A stretch of DNA of 38,208 bases from JAJPHF01 sp035293805 (GCA_035293805.1 DATGMD010000075.1:1-38208), one strand, 5' to 3'. Counted from the stretch's first letter, positions 1-7,556 are shown. Program-made: numbers and translations. Notes: a model not told the origin generated them from the sequence alone.

Positions 1-109
1 TGCCGCCGCCGCGGATCCGGCAGCGTCCGTAGCCGCGCTAACACACTCTGCGGATGGACCGGCTCGCCCCACTCCATCGCGCGCCACCTCCCTTCGGTGA
101 CGCTTGTTC

Positions 110-115
110 TACCAT
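110..115 (+). promoter_or_regulatory. possible -10 element before the SnoaL-like gene
   Basis: TACCAT sits in the context TCTACCATCT, which recurs at 13068 ahead of the SixA-like gene. No convincing -35 is visible, so this is a weak call based on the shared context. Confidence 0.25.
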
Positions 116-165
116 CTCACTAGAGCAGTGAAAAGCCCTACTTCAACGCGCGCGACGTCGACAGC

Positions 166-450
166 GTGATGGCGACGCTGCACCCCGAGGTCGACTGGCC
201 GAACGTGCTGGAAGGCACCCGCCTGCACGGACACGCCGCGGTCCGCGACTACTGGGCGCGGCAGTTCGCGATGATCGACCCGCACGTCGAGCCGCAACGC
301 TTCCGCCTGGAGCCGGACGGCCGGGTGGCGGTCGAGGTCCACCAGGTAGTGCGGGACCACGCCGGCGCGCTGCTGGCCGACACCGTGGTCCAGCACGTCT
401 ACCGCCTGCGCGGCGGGCTCGTCGACCATATGGAGGTCCGGCAGCACTAG
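166..450 (+). CDS. SnoaL/NTF2-like domain protein, 5' end probably eroded
   Basis: A 94-residue product of the SnoaL-like (NTF2-fold) superfamily, small barrel proteins that act as hydrolases, isomerases or binding domains. The pattern is typical: MATLHPEVDWPN, then G.AAVRDYWARQF, then a C-terminal run ending HVYRLRGGLVDHMEV. The only in-frame start after the upstream stop is GTG at 166, and it has no ribosome-binding site. Family-like residues (YFNARDVDS) continue in frame upstream of that GTG to the stop at 121-123, where no initiator exists. The first helix therefore seems to have lost its start, through a frameshift or truncation near 120-138. It may be a recent pseudogene or start at GTG 166 with a shortened helix. 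The fold is fairly clear; the substrate is unknown. Confidence 0.55.
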   Translation: MMATLHPEVDWPNVLEGTRLHGHAAVRDYWARQFAMIDPHVEPQRFRLEPDGRVAVEVHQVVRDHAGALLADTVVQHVYRLRGGLVDHMEVRQH

Positions 451-510
451 CCCGGCCGTCCGCCTGGGATCACGGGCGTCTTGCCCGTCCCTGCGGGGCG
501 AGCGGGATAG

Positions 511-525
511 CCGCCCCCCGGGCGG
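511..525. terminator. possible short hairpin between convergent genes
   Basis: CCGCCC and GGGCGG form a 6-bp stem around CCC, between the convergent SnoaL-like and DinB-like genes. There is no U-tract, so its role as a terminator is weak. The sequence just upstream (about 466-500) vaguely resembles the R3 repeat. Confidence 0.3.
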
Positions 526-557
526 GGATTGGTCCAGGCTCGCTCGGCGGCAAGGCG

Positions 558-1145
558 TTATTCTTGGCCGCTCGCGTACTCGGCTTGCCAGCGCTTCAGG
601 TCGTCCAGCCACCCCTCGGACGCCGCCATCAGCTCGTACATGGTCTGGCCGTCCAGCGATTCGCGGATGATGTCGGCGTGGCCGGCGTGCCGCGCCGTCT
701 CCTGGATGAGGTGGAGCAGCACCCAGCGGACGGACCACGCCTCGACGTCCTGGGGGAACCACGGCACGCCTTTCGGCACCGGCACCGGCTGCCCCATATC
801 GGGGATCGCGCCGATGATCGCTTCCGTCTCCGCCGCCGTCGCCGCGTAGTTGTCGAGCACACTGGCCAGCGTCTCCCCGGCCTCGAGCCGGAAGCCGGCT
901 TCGTAGTCCTGGGTCTGCATCTCGGGCAACGGACGCTGCGCCAGGATCCCGACGATCCAGTACCGCTCGACGCGGGCGGCGTGCTTGATCAGGCCCGCAA
1001 GGCTGAGGGCGCTGACGGTGGGCTTGGACGTGGCCTGCTCGTCAGTCAGGCCGTGGACGGCGAAGCGGAGGCCATCGCGCTGCTGTGCCAGGAAGGCGAG
1101 CAGGCCGTCGCGCTCGTCGACGACCGGACGTACGGTGCCGGGCAT
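558..1145 (-). CDS. DinB/DUF664 family protein
   Basis: A 195-residue DinB-like four-helix-bundle protein of the DUF664 type. These are often metal-binding and related to mycothiol- or bacillithiol-dependent transferases. Visible signs are the first-helix motif FLAQQRDGLRFAVHGLTDEQA, a conserved H in IKHAARVERYW, the buried Trp segment WSVRWVLLHLIQETARHAGHAD with the second and third metal-ligand histidines, and the family ending in IRESLDGQ. I chose ATG at 1145 because AGGAG lies 8 nt upstream; a GTG at 1154 is in frame but overlaps that site. It is divergent from the molybdoenzyme gene. Substrate and thiol partner cannot be told from sequence. Confidence 0.8.
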   Translation of the reverse strand: MPGTVRPVVDERDGLLAFLAQQRDGLRFAVHGLTDEQATSKPTVSALSLAGLIKHAARVERYWIVGILAQRPLPEMQTQDYEAGFRLEAGETLASVLDNYAATAAETEAIIGAIPDMGQPVPVPKGVPWFPQDVEAWSVRWVLLHLIQETARHAGHADIIRESLDGQTMYELMAASEGWLDDLKRWQAEYASGQE

Positions 1146-1353
1146 GGCAATCACTCCTGTAGCCTATTGGCAGAGATCGGCCAGGCGAGCGGGCACCGGC
1201 GACGACCGGGCGCCCGCCCCACGAGCCTGTAAGCACCCATGACATCCTACCTTAGCGCTTAGCGTGCCCTTTTGAACGGCTGGCGTATGCGTCTGCGGGT
1301 AAAGCGTCGGATCACCCGTCCACGAGAGATGGGGTGAGAGCGGGCGGGCGCTG

Positions 1354-1362
1354 TGCTACACT
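1354..1362 (+). promoter_or_regulatory. extended -10 promoter for the molybdoenzyme gene
   Basis: TGC-TACACT is an extended -10 element 36 nt before the ATG at 1398; the -35 is poor. The wider 11-mer GTGCTACACTG also occurs on the minus strand upstream of the Pro-rich protein gene (16607-16617), hinting at a shared promoter class. Confidence 0.4.
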
Positions 1363-1397
1363 GCCGGGCACCGGGGCCGGGCGACAGGAGGTGGGCG

Positions 1398-3755
1398 ATG
1401 GCGACGGAGATACGGCGCGGGGCAGGGCAGCCGCGGGCGGTCGAGGCGTGGGAGGACCAGCCGCGCGTGGACGCGCGCGCCAAGGTCACCGGCGCGGCGA
1501 AGTACGTCGAGGACCTGCCGGCGCTGCCCGGCATGGTCTACGCCGCCGCGCTGCGCAGCCCCTACTCCCACGCCCGCATCGTGTCCATCGACGCCTCGCG
1601 GGCGCTGGCGCTGCCGGGCGTGCTCGGCGTGCTCGACCGCGAGCACCTGGGCGGCCTGGACCCCGACACGCGCGTCGAGCCCGTGCGCCACGAGGCCGGC
1701 GCGGCTGGCGGCACCGCCGACCAGCGCTGGCTGACCACCGACAAGGCGCGCTTCGACGGGGACCTGCTCGCCCTGGTGGCTGCCACGGATCTCCGCACCG
1801 CCCGCCACGCCGTCAGCCTCATCGACGTGGAATACGAGGTGCTGCCGGCGGTGTTCTCCGCGGCCGAGGCGCTGACGCCCGGCGCCCCGCTCGTCCACGA
1901 GGACCGCGGCAACAACCTGGCACTCGAAGACAGCCTGGAGTGGGGCGACGTCGAGCGGGGCTTTGCCGAGGCCGATCGCATCTTCGAGGAGACGTTCCAG
2001 TCGAGCACGATCTTCCACCACCCGATGGAGCCGGCTAGTTCGTTCGTCGCCTACGCCACGCCCGACGAGGCCGAGCTATGGGCGCCCACCGAGAAGCCCT
2101 ACGGCATCGCCGAGCCGATCGCCACGCTGCTCGGCATTCCCCCTGAGCAGGTGCGCGTGCGCGTGCCCTACGTCGGCGGCGGCTTCGGCGCCAAGCAGTT
2201 CCTGCCGGTCATGCTGGCGGCGCTCGGGCTGTCCCGCATCGTCGGGCGGCCGATCAAGTACGTCGCCACCGCCGAGGAGAGCTTCCGCGCCAACGCCCGC
2301 CACGCGATGACCTACCGGGCGCGCGTGGGCGTGAAGGCCGACGGCACGCTGGTCGCGCTCGACGTGACGCTGGACGTGGACACCGGCGCCTACCACACGG
2401 CCGGCGGCATCGCCACGCATAACGCCTGCATCTCCGCCTGGGGCGCCTACCGCCTGCCCCACTACCGCGTGCGCGCTCGCACGGCGTACACGAACAAGGT
2501 GCCCGCCGGCACCTTCCGCGGCACGGGCAAGACGCAGACGACGTTTGGCGTCGAGAGCACGATGGACAGCGTGGCGCGCAAGCTGGGCCTTGATCCGATC
2601 ACCTTCCGCGAGCGCAACCTGCTGCGACGCGGCGAGTACGTGACCGACAAGTGGCGCGTGCGCGGCGAGGAGTTCGTGGCCGACACGCCGCCCATCGACA
2701 CCGACTTCGGCGAGCTGATGCAGCGGGTGGTCGAGGCGATCCGCTGGGACGGGCGGGCGGGCCGCGCCGGCCGGGGCAGCGCGCCGCACCTGCTACGCGG
2801 CAAGGGGCTGGCGGTGTCGCTGCGCCACGGGGCGCAAGGAGTCGGGCGCACCTACGCCATGGCGACGCTGTACCGCGACGGCAGTGTGAAGATCAGCCAC
2901 AACGCGCCCGACCTGGGCACCGGCGTGTACACGATCATCGCCGTGATCGCGGCCCGCACGCTGGGCATCCCCGAGAGCCTGGTGCGCGTGGGCGACCCCG
3001 ACACGAGCAACGACCTGCCGTTCGGCGGCACGAACGCCCAGCGCACGACCGTGCAGATGGGCTCGGCGGTGCAGGCGGCCTGCGAGAACCTCAAGCGCGA
3101 GATCGCCGACGCCGCGAGCCAGGCGAAGGGCGGCCGGCCCGAGGACTGGCGCGTGGCCGACGGCCGCGTCTGGCGAGGCGACGAGAGCTACAGCTTCTCC
3201 GAGATCAGCCGCGCCTTCAAGGGCAACGTGATGCTGAAGGGCATCGGCTCGTACAGCTCGCCGCACACGCTGGACCAGGCGTTCGGCGGCCTCGACCACT
3301 GGTCGCCGGGCGCCGCCGCGGCCGAGGTGGAGGTGGACGCCGACACCGGCGAGGTGCGCGTCGTCCAGTACGCGGCGGCGTCGGATGCGGGCAAGACGAT
3401 CCATCATATGTCGGCGCAGCGCCAGATCGAGGGCGGCGCGATCATGGGGCTGGGCAACGCGCTGTTCGAGGAGGTGCGGTACGAGGAGGGGCAGCTGCTG
3501 AACGCCGACCCGTTCCAGTACCGCCTGCCGCTGCTGCGCGACGTGCCGGCGGCGTTCCACGTGGACATCGTGGAGCACGGCGACGGCCCCGGCCCGTTCG
3601 GCGCGAAGGGCATGTCGCAGACCTCGATCCCCTGCACGGCGCCCGCGATCAACAACGCCATCGCCGACGCCATCGGCGTGTACCTCGACTCCGTGCCCTT
3701 CACGCCCGAGAAGGTCCTCCGCGCCCTCGGCAAGCTCGGGCCAGTACACGGATAA
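1398..3755 (+). CDS. xanthine dehydrogenase/aldehyde oxidase family molybdopterin-binding subunit, divergent active site
   Basis: A 785-residue large subunit of the molybdenum hydroxylase family. The start is ATG 1398, with GGAGGTGG just upstream. N-terminal Ald_Xan_dh_C residues (RVDARAKVTGAAKYVEDL) come first, followed by the MoCo domain: GGGFGAK at 260-266, TFRGTGKTQ near 370, and the C-terminal FGAKGMSQ...PAINNAI segment. Two positions depart from canonical members. The usual GQG is GTG (Thr508), and the catalytic Glu of GAKGxGE is Gln741. No CoxS/iron-sulfur or CoxM/FAD subunit gene and no cofactor-insertion chaperone lies nearby, so it is an orphan here. It could work with subunits encoded elsewhere, belong to a separate subfamily, or be catalytically impaired. 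Family membership is firm; the reaction is unknown. Confidence 0.88.
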   Translation: MATEIRRGAGQPRAVEAWEDQPRVDARAKVTGAAKYVEDLPALPGMVYAAALRSPYSHARIVSIDASRALALPGVLGVLDREHLGGLDPDTRVEPVRHEAGAAGGTADQRWLTTDKARFDGDLLALVAATDLRTARHAVSLIDVEYEVLPAVFSAAEALTPGAPLVHEDRGNNLALEDSLEWGDVERGFAEADRIFEETFQSSTIFHHPMEPASSFVAYATPDEAELWAPTEKPYGIAEPIATLLGIPPEQVRVRVPYVGGGFGAKQFLPVMLAALGLSRIVGRPIKYVATAEESFRANARHAMTYRARVGVKADGTLVALDVTLDVDTGAYHTAGGIATHNACISAWGAYRLPHYRVRARTAYTNKVPAGTFRGTGKTQTTFGVESTMDSVARKLGLDPITFRERNLLRRGEYVTDKWRVRGEEFVADTPPIDTDFGELMQRVVEAIRWDGRAGRAGRGSAPHLLRGKGLAVSLRHGAQGVGRTYAMATLYRDGSVKISHNAPDLGTGVYTIIAVIAARTLGIPESLVRVGDPDTSNDLPFGGTNAQRTTVQMGSAVQAACENLKREIADAASQAKGGRPEDWRVADGRVWRGDESYSFSEISRAFKGNVMLKGIGSYSSPHTLDQAFGGLDHWSPGAAAAEVEVDADTGEVRVVQYAAASDAGKTIHHMSAQRQIEGGAIMGLGNALFEEVRYEEGQLLNADPFQYRLPLLRDVPAAFHVDIVEHGDGPGPFGAKGMSQTSIPCTAPAINNAIADAIGVYLDSVPFTPEKVLRALGKLGPVHG

Positions 3756-3807
3756 ACGGGATAAAGCGCGCACAACGGTTGGGTGCGGCTCGGCGTGGCC
3801 GTTCCCG

Positions 3808-3836
3808 TTGACACGTTCCAGCACATGGGCTAGCAT
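3808..3836 (+). promoter_or_regulatory. sigma70-type promoter of the amidohydrolase gene
   Basis: TTGACA (3808-3813), a 17-nt spacer, and TAGCAT (3831-3836). This near-consensus promoter lies about 100 nt before the amidohydrolase ATG. It indicates transcription independent of the molybdoenzyme gene and a leader of about 93 nt. Confidence 0.65.
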
Positions 3837-3935
3837 TCCGCGCCGGTGCGGCTCGTCAGGAGACGGGCGGGTGCGCGGCCTGGCGACGGAGCGGTCCCGA
3901 CGGCGGTAGGCGGCTACGGAGGAGTGGAGAGCGCT

Positions 3936-4907
3936 ATGCCGATCGACATGCACGCCCACTGGATGCCCAAGGCGCTGTACGACGCGCTCCGCGAGCGCAC
4001 CGAGCCGCCGAAGATTCCGGTCGATACCGGACGGTTCGACACGGCAGAGACCCGGCTGGCCGAGATGGACGAGCACGGCTTCACCCGGGGCGTCCTGTCG
4101 CTGAGCCCGGTCGGCGGCGTCGACTCGCGGCCCCTGGCGGAGGCGCTCCCCCTGTGCCGCACGTTCAACGACACGACGGCCGCGGCGTGCAGCGCCTACC
4201 CCGAGCGCTACTCGGGGTTCGCCCTCCTGCCGAGCGCGGACATGGGCGCCATGATCGACGAGTTCGAGCGGGCGATGGAGCTACCGGGCATGGTGGGCGC
4301 CGTGCTGCCCGGCGACGGCTTCCTGACCCTGCGCCGCGCGGAGCGGTTCCGGCCGATCTTCGCGGCGGGCGAGAAGCGCGCGGCGCTCTTCCTGGTCCAC
4401 TACGGCCCGATCGCCGACGACCCGGAGCCGCGCCGGCTGGACCTGTCCGACAACGGGACCGCGCGCCGCGGCACCCTGGACATGCAGGCCCGCATCTCCT
4501 CGAACATGATCACCTTCTGCATGACCGACTTCCTGGACGCCTACCCCAACGTGACCGTCATCAGCCACAACCTCGGCGGCAACATCCCCTTCGAGATCGA
4601 ACGCCTCGATCATCGCTACATGATGGATCGGCCGGACGAGGAGCTGCCGTCCAAGCGGATCCGCGCGACCCGCATGCTGGTGGACTGCAACTCGTTCGGC
4701 TCGCGCGCGATCGAGATGGCCGTCGCGGTGTACGGCGCGGAGAAGATCGTCTGCGGCACCGACGGCACCAGCTTCGGCATGGCCTGGACGCGGCGGGCGG
4801 TGGCCGAGGCGCGCATCAGCGACGCCGAGAAGCAAGCGATCCTGGACGGCAACGCCGCGGCCGCGCTCGCGCGCGCCAACCGCCCAACGGCGGCGGCGGC
4901 CGGCTAG
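3936..4907 (+). CDS. amidohydrolase_2 (ACMSD-like) family metal-dependent hydrolase/decarboxylase
   Basis: A 323-residue TIM-barrel protein of the ACMSD/amidohydrolase-2 family, whose members hydrolyse or decarboxylate aromatic-derived acids. It starts MPIDMHAHWMP with the first-strand HxH. Later come a His in LVHYGPI, a His-containing SHNLGGNIPFEIERLDHRY strand, the acidic CGTDGTSFG near the C-terminus, and the closing GNAAAAL helix typical of the family. ATG 3936 was chosen because GGAGGAGTGG precedes it by a short gap and the HxH must be near the N-terminus. A strong promoter lies upstream and a hairpin at 4919-4950 closes the unit. It is a different subfamily from the LigJ-like gene at 34216. 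The substrate is not determined. Confidence 0.82.
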   Translation: MPIDMHAHWMPKALYDALRERTEPPKIPVDTGRFDTAETRLAEMDEHGFTRGVLSLSPVGGVDSRPLAEALPLCRTFNDTTAAACSAYPERYSGFALLPSADMGAMIDEFERAMELPGMVGAVLPGDGFLTLRRAERFRPIFAAGEKRAALFLVHYGPIADDPEPRRLDLSDNGTARRGTLDMQARISSNMITFCMTDFLDAYPNVTVISHNLGGNIPFEIERLDHRYMMDRPDEELPSKRIRATRMLVDCNSFGSRAIEMAVAVYGAEKIVCGTDGTSFGMAWTRRAVAEARISDAEKQAILDGNAAAALARANRPTAAAAG

Positions 4908-4918
4908 CCCGGCTAACG

Positions 4919-4950
4919 TGCCGGGCGCTTGTGGTGACAAGCACCCGGCA
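4919..4950 (+). terminator. intrinsic-type terminator after the amidohydrolase gene
   Basis: A 14-bp stem with one mismatch around the loop GGTG, followed by the pyrimidine-rich TGTCCTTGTCCCTTCTC. It lies 11 nt after the amidohydrolase stop codon. Confidence 0.65.
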
Positions 4951-5076
4951 TGTCCTTGTCCCTTCTCATCTCGGTACGCTCAGAGATAGCCCCGATGCAG
5001 CGGAGTCGGCAGCCGGGCGGCGGGCACGCGGCGGGCTGCTGACGTGTGGTCGGACGCACATAGCCGCGGGGGCGGT

Positions 5077-5571
5077 ATGGCCAGTCACTTTCGGAGGCGA
5101 CCCCGCGGGCTGCTGCGCCTGGTGTTGCGGCTACCGATCTGGCTGTACCGGCTGCGACTGGGCTGGCTGCTCGGGCACCGCTTCCTGCTGCTCACGCATC
5201 GCGGGCGCAAGACCGGCCGGGTCCGCCGCACGGTGCTGGAGGTGGTCCACTACGACCCGGCCACGCGCGAGAGCATTGTCGCGGCCGCGTGGCAGAACCG
5301 CGCCGACTGGTATCGCAACATCCAGGCGCGGCCCGCCCTCCGCGTGCAGACGGCGGGGGTGCGTTACACGCCAGCCCAGCAGTTCTTGACACCGGACGAG
5401 CGGTATGCGATGCTGCGCGGCTATGAGCGCGCCCATCCGCTAGCGGCCTGGATCGGCGCGCGGCTGTTGGGCATTCCGTTCGGTCGGTCGGAGGCCGCGC
5501 TGCGGGCGTTCGCGGCATCGCTGCCGATGGTCGCCTTTCGCCCGCGGCGCGCACCGGAAAGGGGCGTATAG
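5077..5571 (+). CDS. nitroreductase/deazaflavin-dependent oxidoreductase (DDN-like) family protein
   Basis: A 164-residue protein resembling the split-barrel DDN/DUF385 family, which binds F420 or flavin and reduces nitro compounds or quinones. Characteristic parts are a basic amphipathic N-terminus, LLTHRGRKTGRVRRTVLEVV (the phosphate-binding RKTG loop), VAAAWQNRADWYRNIQARP, and LTPDERYAMLRGYERAHP. ATG 5077 is preceded by GGGGGCGG; an earlier in-frame GTG at 5044 lacks a better site. The stop codon is 3 nt before the ATG of the solute-binding lipoprotein, so the two are probably cotranscribed. Cofactor choice between F420 and FMN cannot be decided here. Confidence 0.78.
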   Translation: MASHFRRRPRGLLRLVLRLPIWLYRLRLGWLLGHRFLLLTHRGRKTGRVRRTVLEVVHYDPATRESIVAAAWQNRADWYRNIQARPALRVQTAGVRYTPAQQFLTPDERYAMLRGYERAHPLAAWIGARLLGIPFGRSEAALRAFAASLPMVAFRPRRAPERGV

Positions 5572-5574
5572 GAC

Positions 5575-6735
5575 ATGGCTCGCTACCGTGCCACGCTGCT
5601 CGCGACTGCCTATCTGGCCCTCTCGCTTGTCGGCCTGGCGTGCGGGGCGCCGAGCGCGGCGCCGGCGAGCACCGCGGCGGCGCCCGCGGGAAGCCCGCCC
5701 GCCGCACCGTCCGGGGCGCCCGCCGCGGTGCCGGCCAGCAATGCGGCCGCGGCGGGCGGCGCCGCCGCGGCCGCCCAGCCCGCGCCGCCCGCGCCGGTGG
5801 CGACGGTGAAGCTCGCCTACCTGCCGCTCCTGACCCACGGCAGCTTCATGGTTGCCTTCGAGAAGGGCTACTGGCGCGAGCTGGGCCTGGAGGTCGAGGG
5901 GACGCAGTTCGGCGGCAGCGACCAGGCGATGCCGTTCCTCGCCAACGGCCAGATCGACGTGGCCGGCGGCTCAGCGGGCGCCGGCTTCCTGAACGCGCTC
6001 AGCCAGGGCGTCACCAGCCGCATGGTGGCGACGCTCGGCGGCGTGCGGCCGGACGGGCTCTCGGGCGCGGCGCTGATGGTGCGCAAGGACAATTACGATT
6101 CGGGGCTCTACACGAAGCCGGCGGACTTGCGGGGCAAGCGCGTGGCGGTGAACGGCAAGGGCGTGTATGGCGAGTGGCTAGCGGACCGGCACCTGCGGCT
6201 GGGCGGGCTGACGCTAGACGACGTGGACATGGTGATCCTGGGCATCCCCGACATGCTGGCGGGCCTGCAGGGCGGCTCGGTAGACGCGGCGGACCTCATC
6301 GAGCCAACCGTGGCACAGGCGACCGAGCGCGGCATCGCCGTGTCCATCGCGCGGGAGGGCGCCGACCCGAACGGTCAGTCGCAGGTGCTGCTCTACGGCG
6401 AGCAATTCATCCGCGACAACCCCGAGGGCGCCCGGCGCTTCATGGTCGGCTACCTGCGGGCGCTGCGCGAGCTGGCCCGCAGCGAATTCAAGGACCCGAG
6501 CGACGTCGAGATCATCTCGCAGTACACGAAGATCCCCGCCGACCTGGTGATGCGCGCGGTGCCGTCGTACGTGGACCCGAACGGCAGGATCAATGTGGCG
6601 CACCTGGAGCAGCAGCAGCAGTTCTTCGCCGACCGCGGCTACCTGAACTACCGGGAGCCGCTGGACCTGAACCAGTACGTGGACTACACGTGGCTGGACG
6701 CGGCGCTCCAGCAGCTCGGCCCCTACCAGCCGTGA
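5575..6735 (+). CDS. NMT1/THI5-like ABC transporter substrate-binding lipoprotein (orphan)
   Basis: A 386-residue extracytoplasmic binding protein. A hydrophobic signal (LLATAYLALSLVGLAC) leads to Cys23, the probable lipidated residue, although the -3 position is Gly and the lipobox is imperfect. A 50-residue Ala/Pro linker follows. The NMT1-like domain begins VATVKLAYLPLLTHGSFMVAFEKGYWRELGLEVE and includes the two-lobe features DVAGGSAGAGFLNAL and RGKRVAVNGKG. It sits 3 nt after the oxidoreductase gene. No permease or ATPase gene is nearby, so the ligand and transporter partner are unknown. A second, unrelated-looking binding protein of the same class is at 35668. Confidence 0.85.
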   Translation: MARYRATLLATAYLALSLVGLACGAPSAAPASTAAAPAGSPPAAPSGAPAAVPASNAAAAGGAAAAAQPAPPAPVATVKLAYLPLLTHGSFMVAFEKGYWRELGLEVEGTQFGGSDQAMPFLANGQIDVAGGSAGAGFLNALSQGVTSRMVATLGGVRPDGLSGAALMVRKDNYDSGLYTKPADLRGKRVAVNGKGVYGEWLADRHLRLGGLTLDDVDMVILGIPDMLAGLQGGSVDAADLIEPTVAQATERGIAVSIAREGADPNGQSQVLLYGEQFIRDNPEGARRFMVGYLRALRELARSEFKDPSDVEIISQYTKIPADLVMRAVPSYVDPNGRINVAHLEQQQQFFADRGYLNYREPLDLNQYVDYTWLDAALQQLGPYQP

Positions 6736-6764
6736 TCGGTCCTCCCAACGTCCGAAAATTGACA

Positions 6765-6794
6765 GCGCCACTGTCGCGGGGCTGACAGTGGCGC
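6765..6794 (+). terminator. hairpin between the lipoprotein and NHLP peptide genes
   Basis: GCGCCACTGTC and GACAGTGGCGC form a perfect 11-bp stem around GCGGGGCT, 29 nt after the lipoprotein stop. There is no U-tract. It could be a terminator or an operator; a -10-like TATCAT follows at 6809-6814. Confidence 0.5.
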
Positions 6795-6860
6795 GCCGCA
6801 ACGGAACCTATCATGTCGTTAACGGAGCGCGGATGCGCGAAGGGAGAAAGGGAGATAGAG

Positions 6861-7115
6861 ATGTCCGAGGCATTGAACCAGGTGATCGAGCGCGCGAGCA
6901 CGGACGCGGCGTTCCGGGCGCGGCTGCAGAGCGACCCGGCGGGCGCGCTAGCGGGCTACGATCTGACGCCCGACGAGCACGCAGCCCTGCGCAGCGGCGA
7001 CAGCGCGACGCTGCACACGCTCGGCGTGGACGCGCGGATCACCAAGCAGGAGGGGGGCCCGCTCGACAACCCGGCGGTGCCTGGCGACGCGTTCCCCACC
7101 GGGCCGTTTAGCTAG
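6861..7115 (+). CDS. NHLP (nitrile hydratase leader peptide)-like protein, candidate RiPP precursor
   Basis: An 84-residue protein starting at ATG 6861 behind GGGAGATAGAG. The first 62 residues match the pattern of NHLP-clan precursors (Os1348/Franean1_4349 type, recognised from memory). They run as an amphipathic helix ALNQVIERASTDAAFRARL, a DPAGALAGYDLTPDEHAALRSGD segment, and a closing LGVDARITK. In such proteins this part is the leader bound by tailoring enzymes. The remaining 22 residues (QEGGPLDNPAVPGDAF...) would be the core. They contain no Cys, one Thr and one Ser, which argues against thiazole or lanthionine formation. No modifying enzyme or exporter is adjacent. It may instead be an uncharacterised small cytoplasmic NHLP-fold protein. 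Confidence 0.65.
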   Translation: MSEALNQVIERASTDAAFRARLQSDPAGALAGYDLTPDEHAALRSGDSATLHTLGVDARITKQEGGPLDNPAVPGDAFPTGPFS

Positions 7116-7164
7116 CAGCACGGACCAATGGCGCGGCGCGGCATGCACACGCCATCACTCAAAT

Positions 7165-7203
7165 CAGGGCCCGGAGCGACTGTAGGAGTCGCTCCGGGCC
7201 CTG
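7165..7203. terminator. bidirectional hairpin between convergent genes
   Basis: A perfect 17-bp stem (7165-7181 with 7187-7203) around GTAGG, between the NHLP gene (+) and the glutaredoxin gene (-). Its position and strength suggest a shared terminator, although there is only a short ATTT on the minus-strand side. Confidence 0.7.
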
Positions 7204-7257
7204 CTCGCGTCCGCCCGCAACCCCGCGCTAGTGGCCTCTCATATTGTTGACGAGGGG

Positions 7258-7497
7258 CTAGCCGCGCACGGCCTGCTCGAGCTCCGCGCGGTTCGGGTTC
7301 ACGTAGATCTTGCCGTCGATGTCGAAGGTCGGCACGGTGCGAAAGCCGCCGGTGTGCTGCTCGATGATCGCCCCGGCCTCCGGGTGCTCCTCGACGTCGA
7401 CTTCCTCGAAGGGTACGCCCAATTCCGCCAACTGGCGTTTTGCCGTACGGCAGTACACTCACCAGGTGGTGGTGTACATGATGACCCGCTTCGCCAT
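7258..7497 (-). CDS. glutaredoxin with in-frame UGA at the first redox-active Cys (candidate selenoprotein)
   Basis: Reading from ATG 7497 (behind GGGGAGG) gives MAKRVIMYTTTW, then TGA at 7461-7459, then VYCRTAKRQL and a complete glutaredoxin/NrdH-like body. That body includes the cis-Pro motif RTVPTF and the C-terminal IDGKIYVNPNRAELEQAV. The total is 79 residues if UGA is read. UGA is codon 13, exactly the first position of the CxxC site (UVYC here). Downstream of UGA lie a self-complementary 12-mer (7441-7452) and a CGCC-AGTT-GGCG hairpin (7426-7437), whose loop G is 27 nt after UGA. That falls in the range usual for bacterial SECIS elements. Alternatives are a nonsense mutation (one base from TGC/TGT) or a sequencing error. 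Without recoding, only a headless fragment from GTG 7458 could be made. The adjacent upstream gene is a cysteine desulfurase. Confidence 0.7.
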
Positions 7498-7556
7498 GCC
7501 CCTCAGCCTCCCCATCAGGTATCGGTGCCCGTCGCCGCCGGCGACAAGCCTGCTCT

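Noticed and set aside
564..1232. Long plus-strand frame opposite the DinB-like gene, and many similar long antisense frames across the window
   Set aside because: High GC removes stop codons in the antisense and +1 frames. The products are Arg/Gly/His-rich with no family motifs, while the opposite strand carries a recognisable protein.
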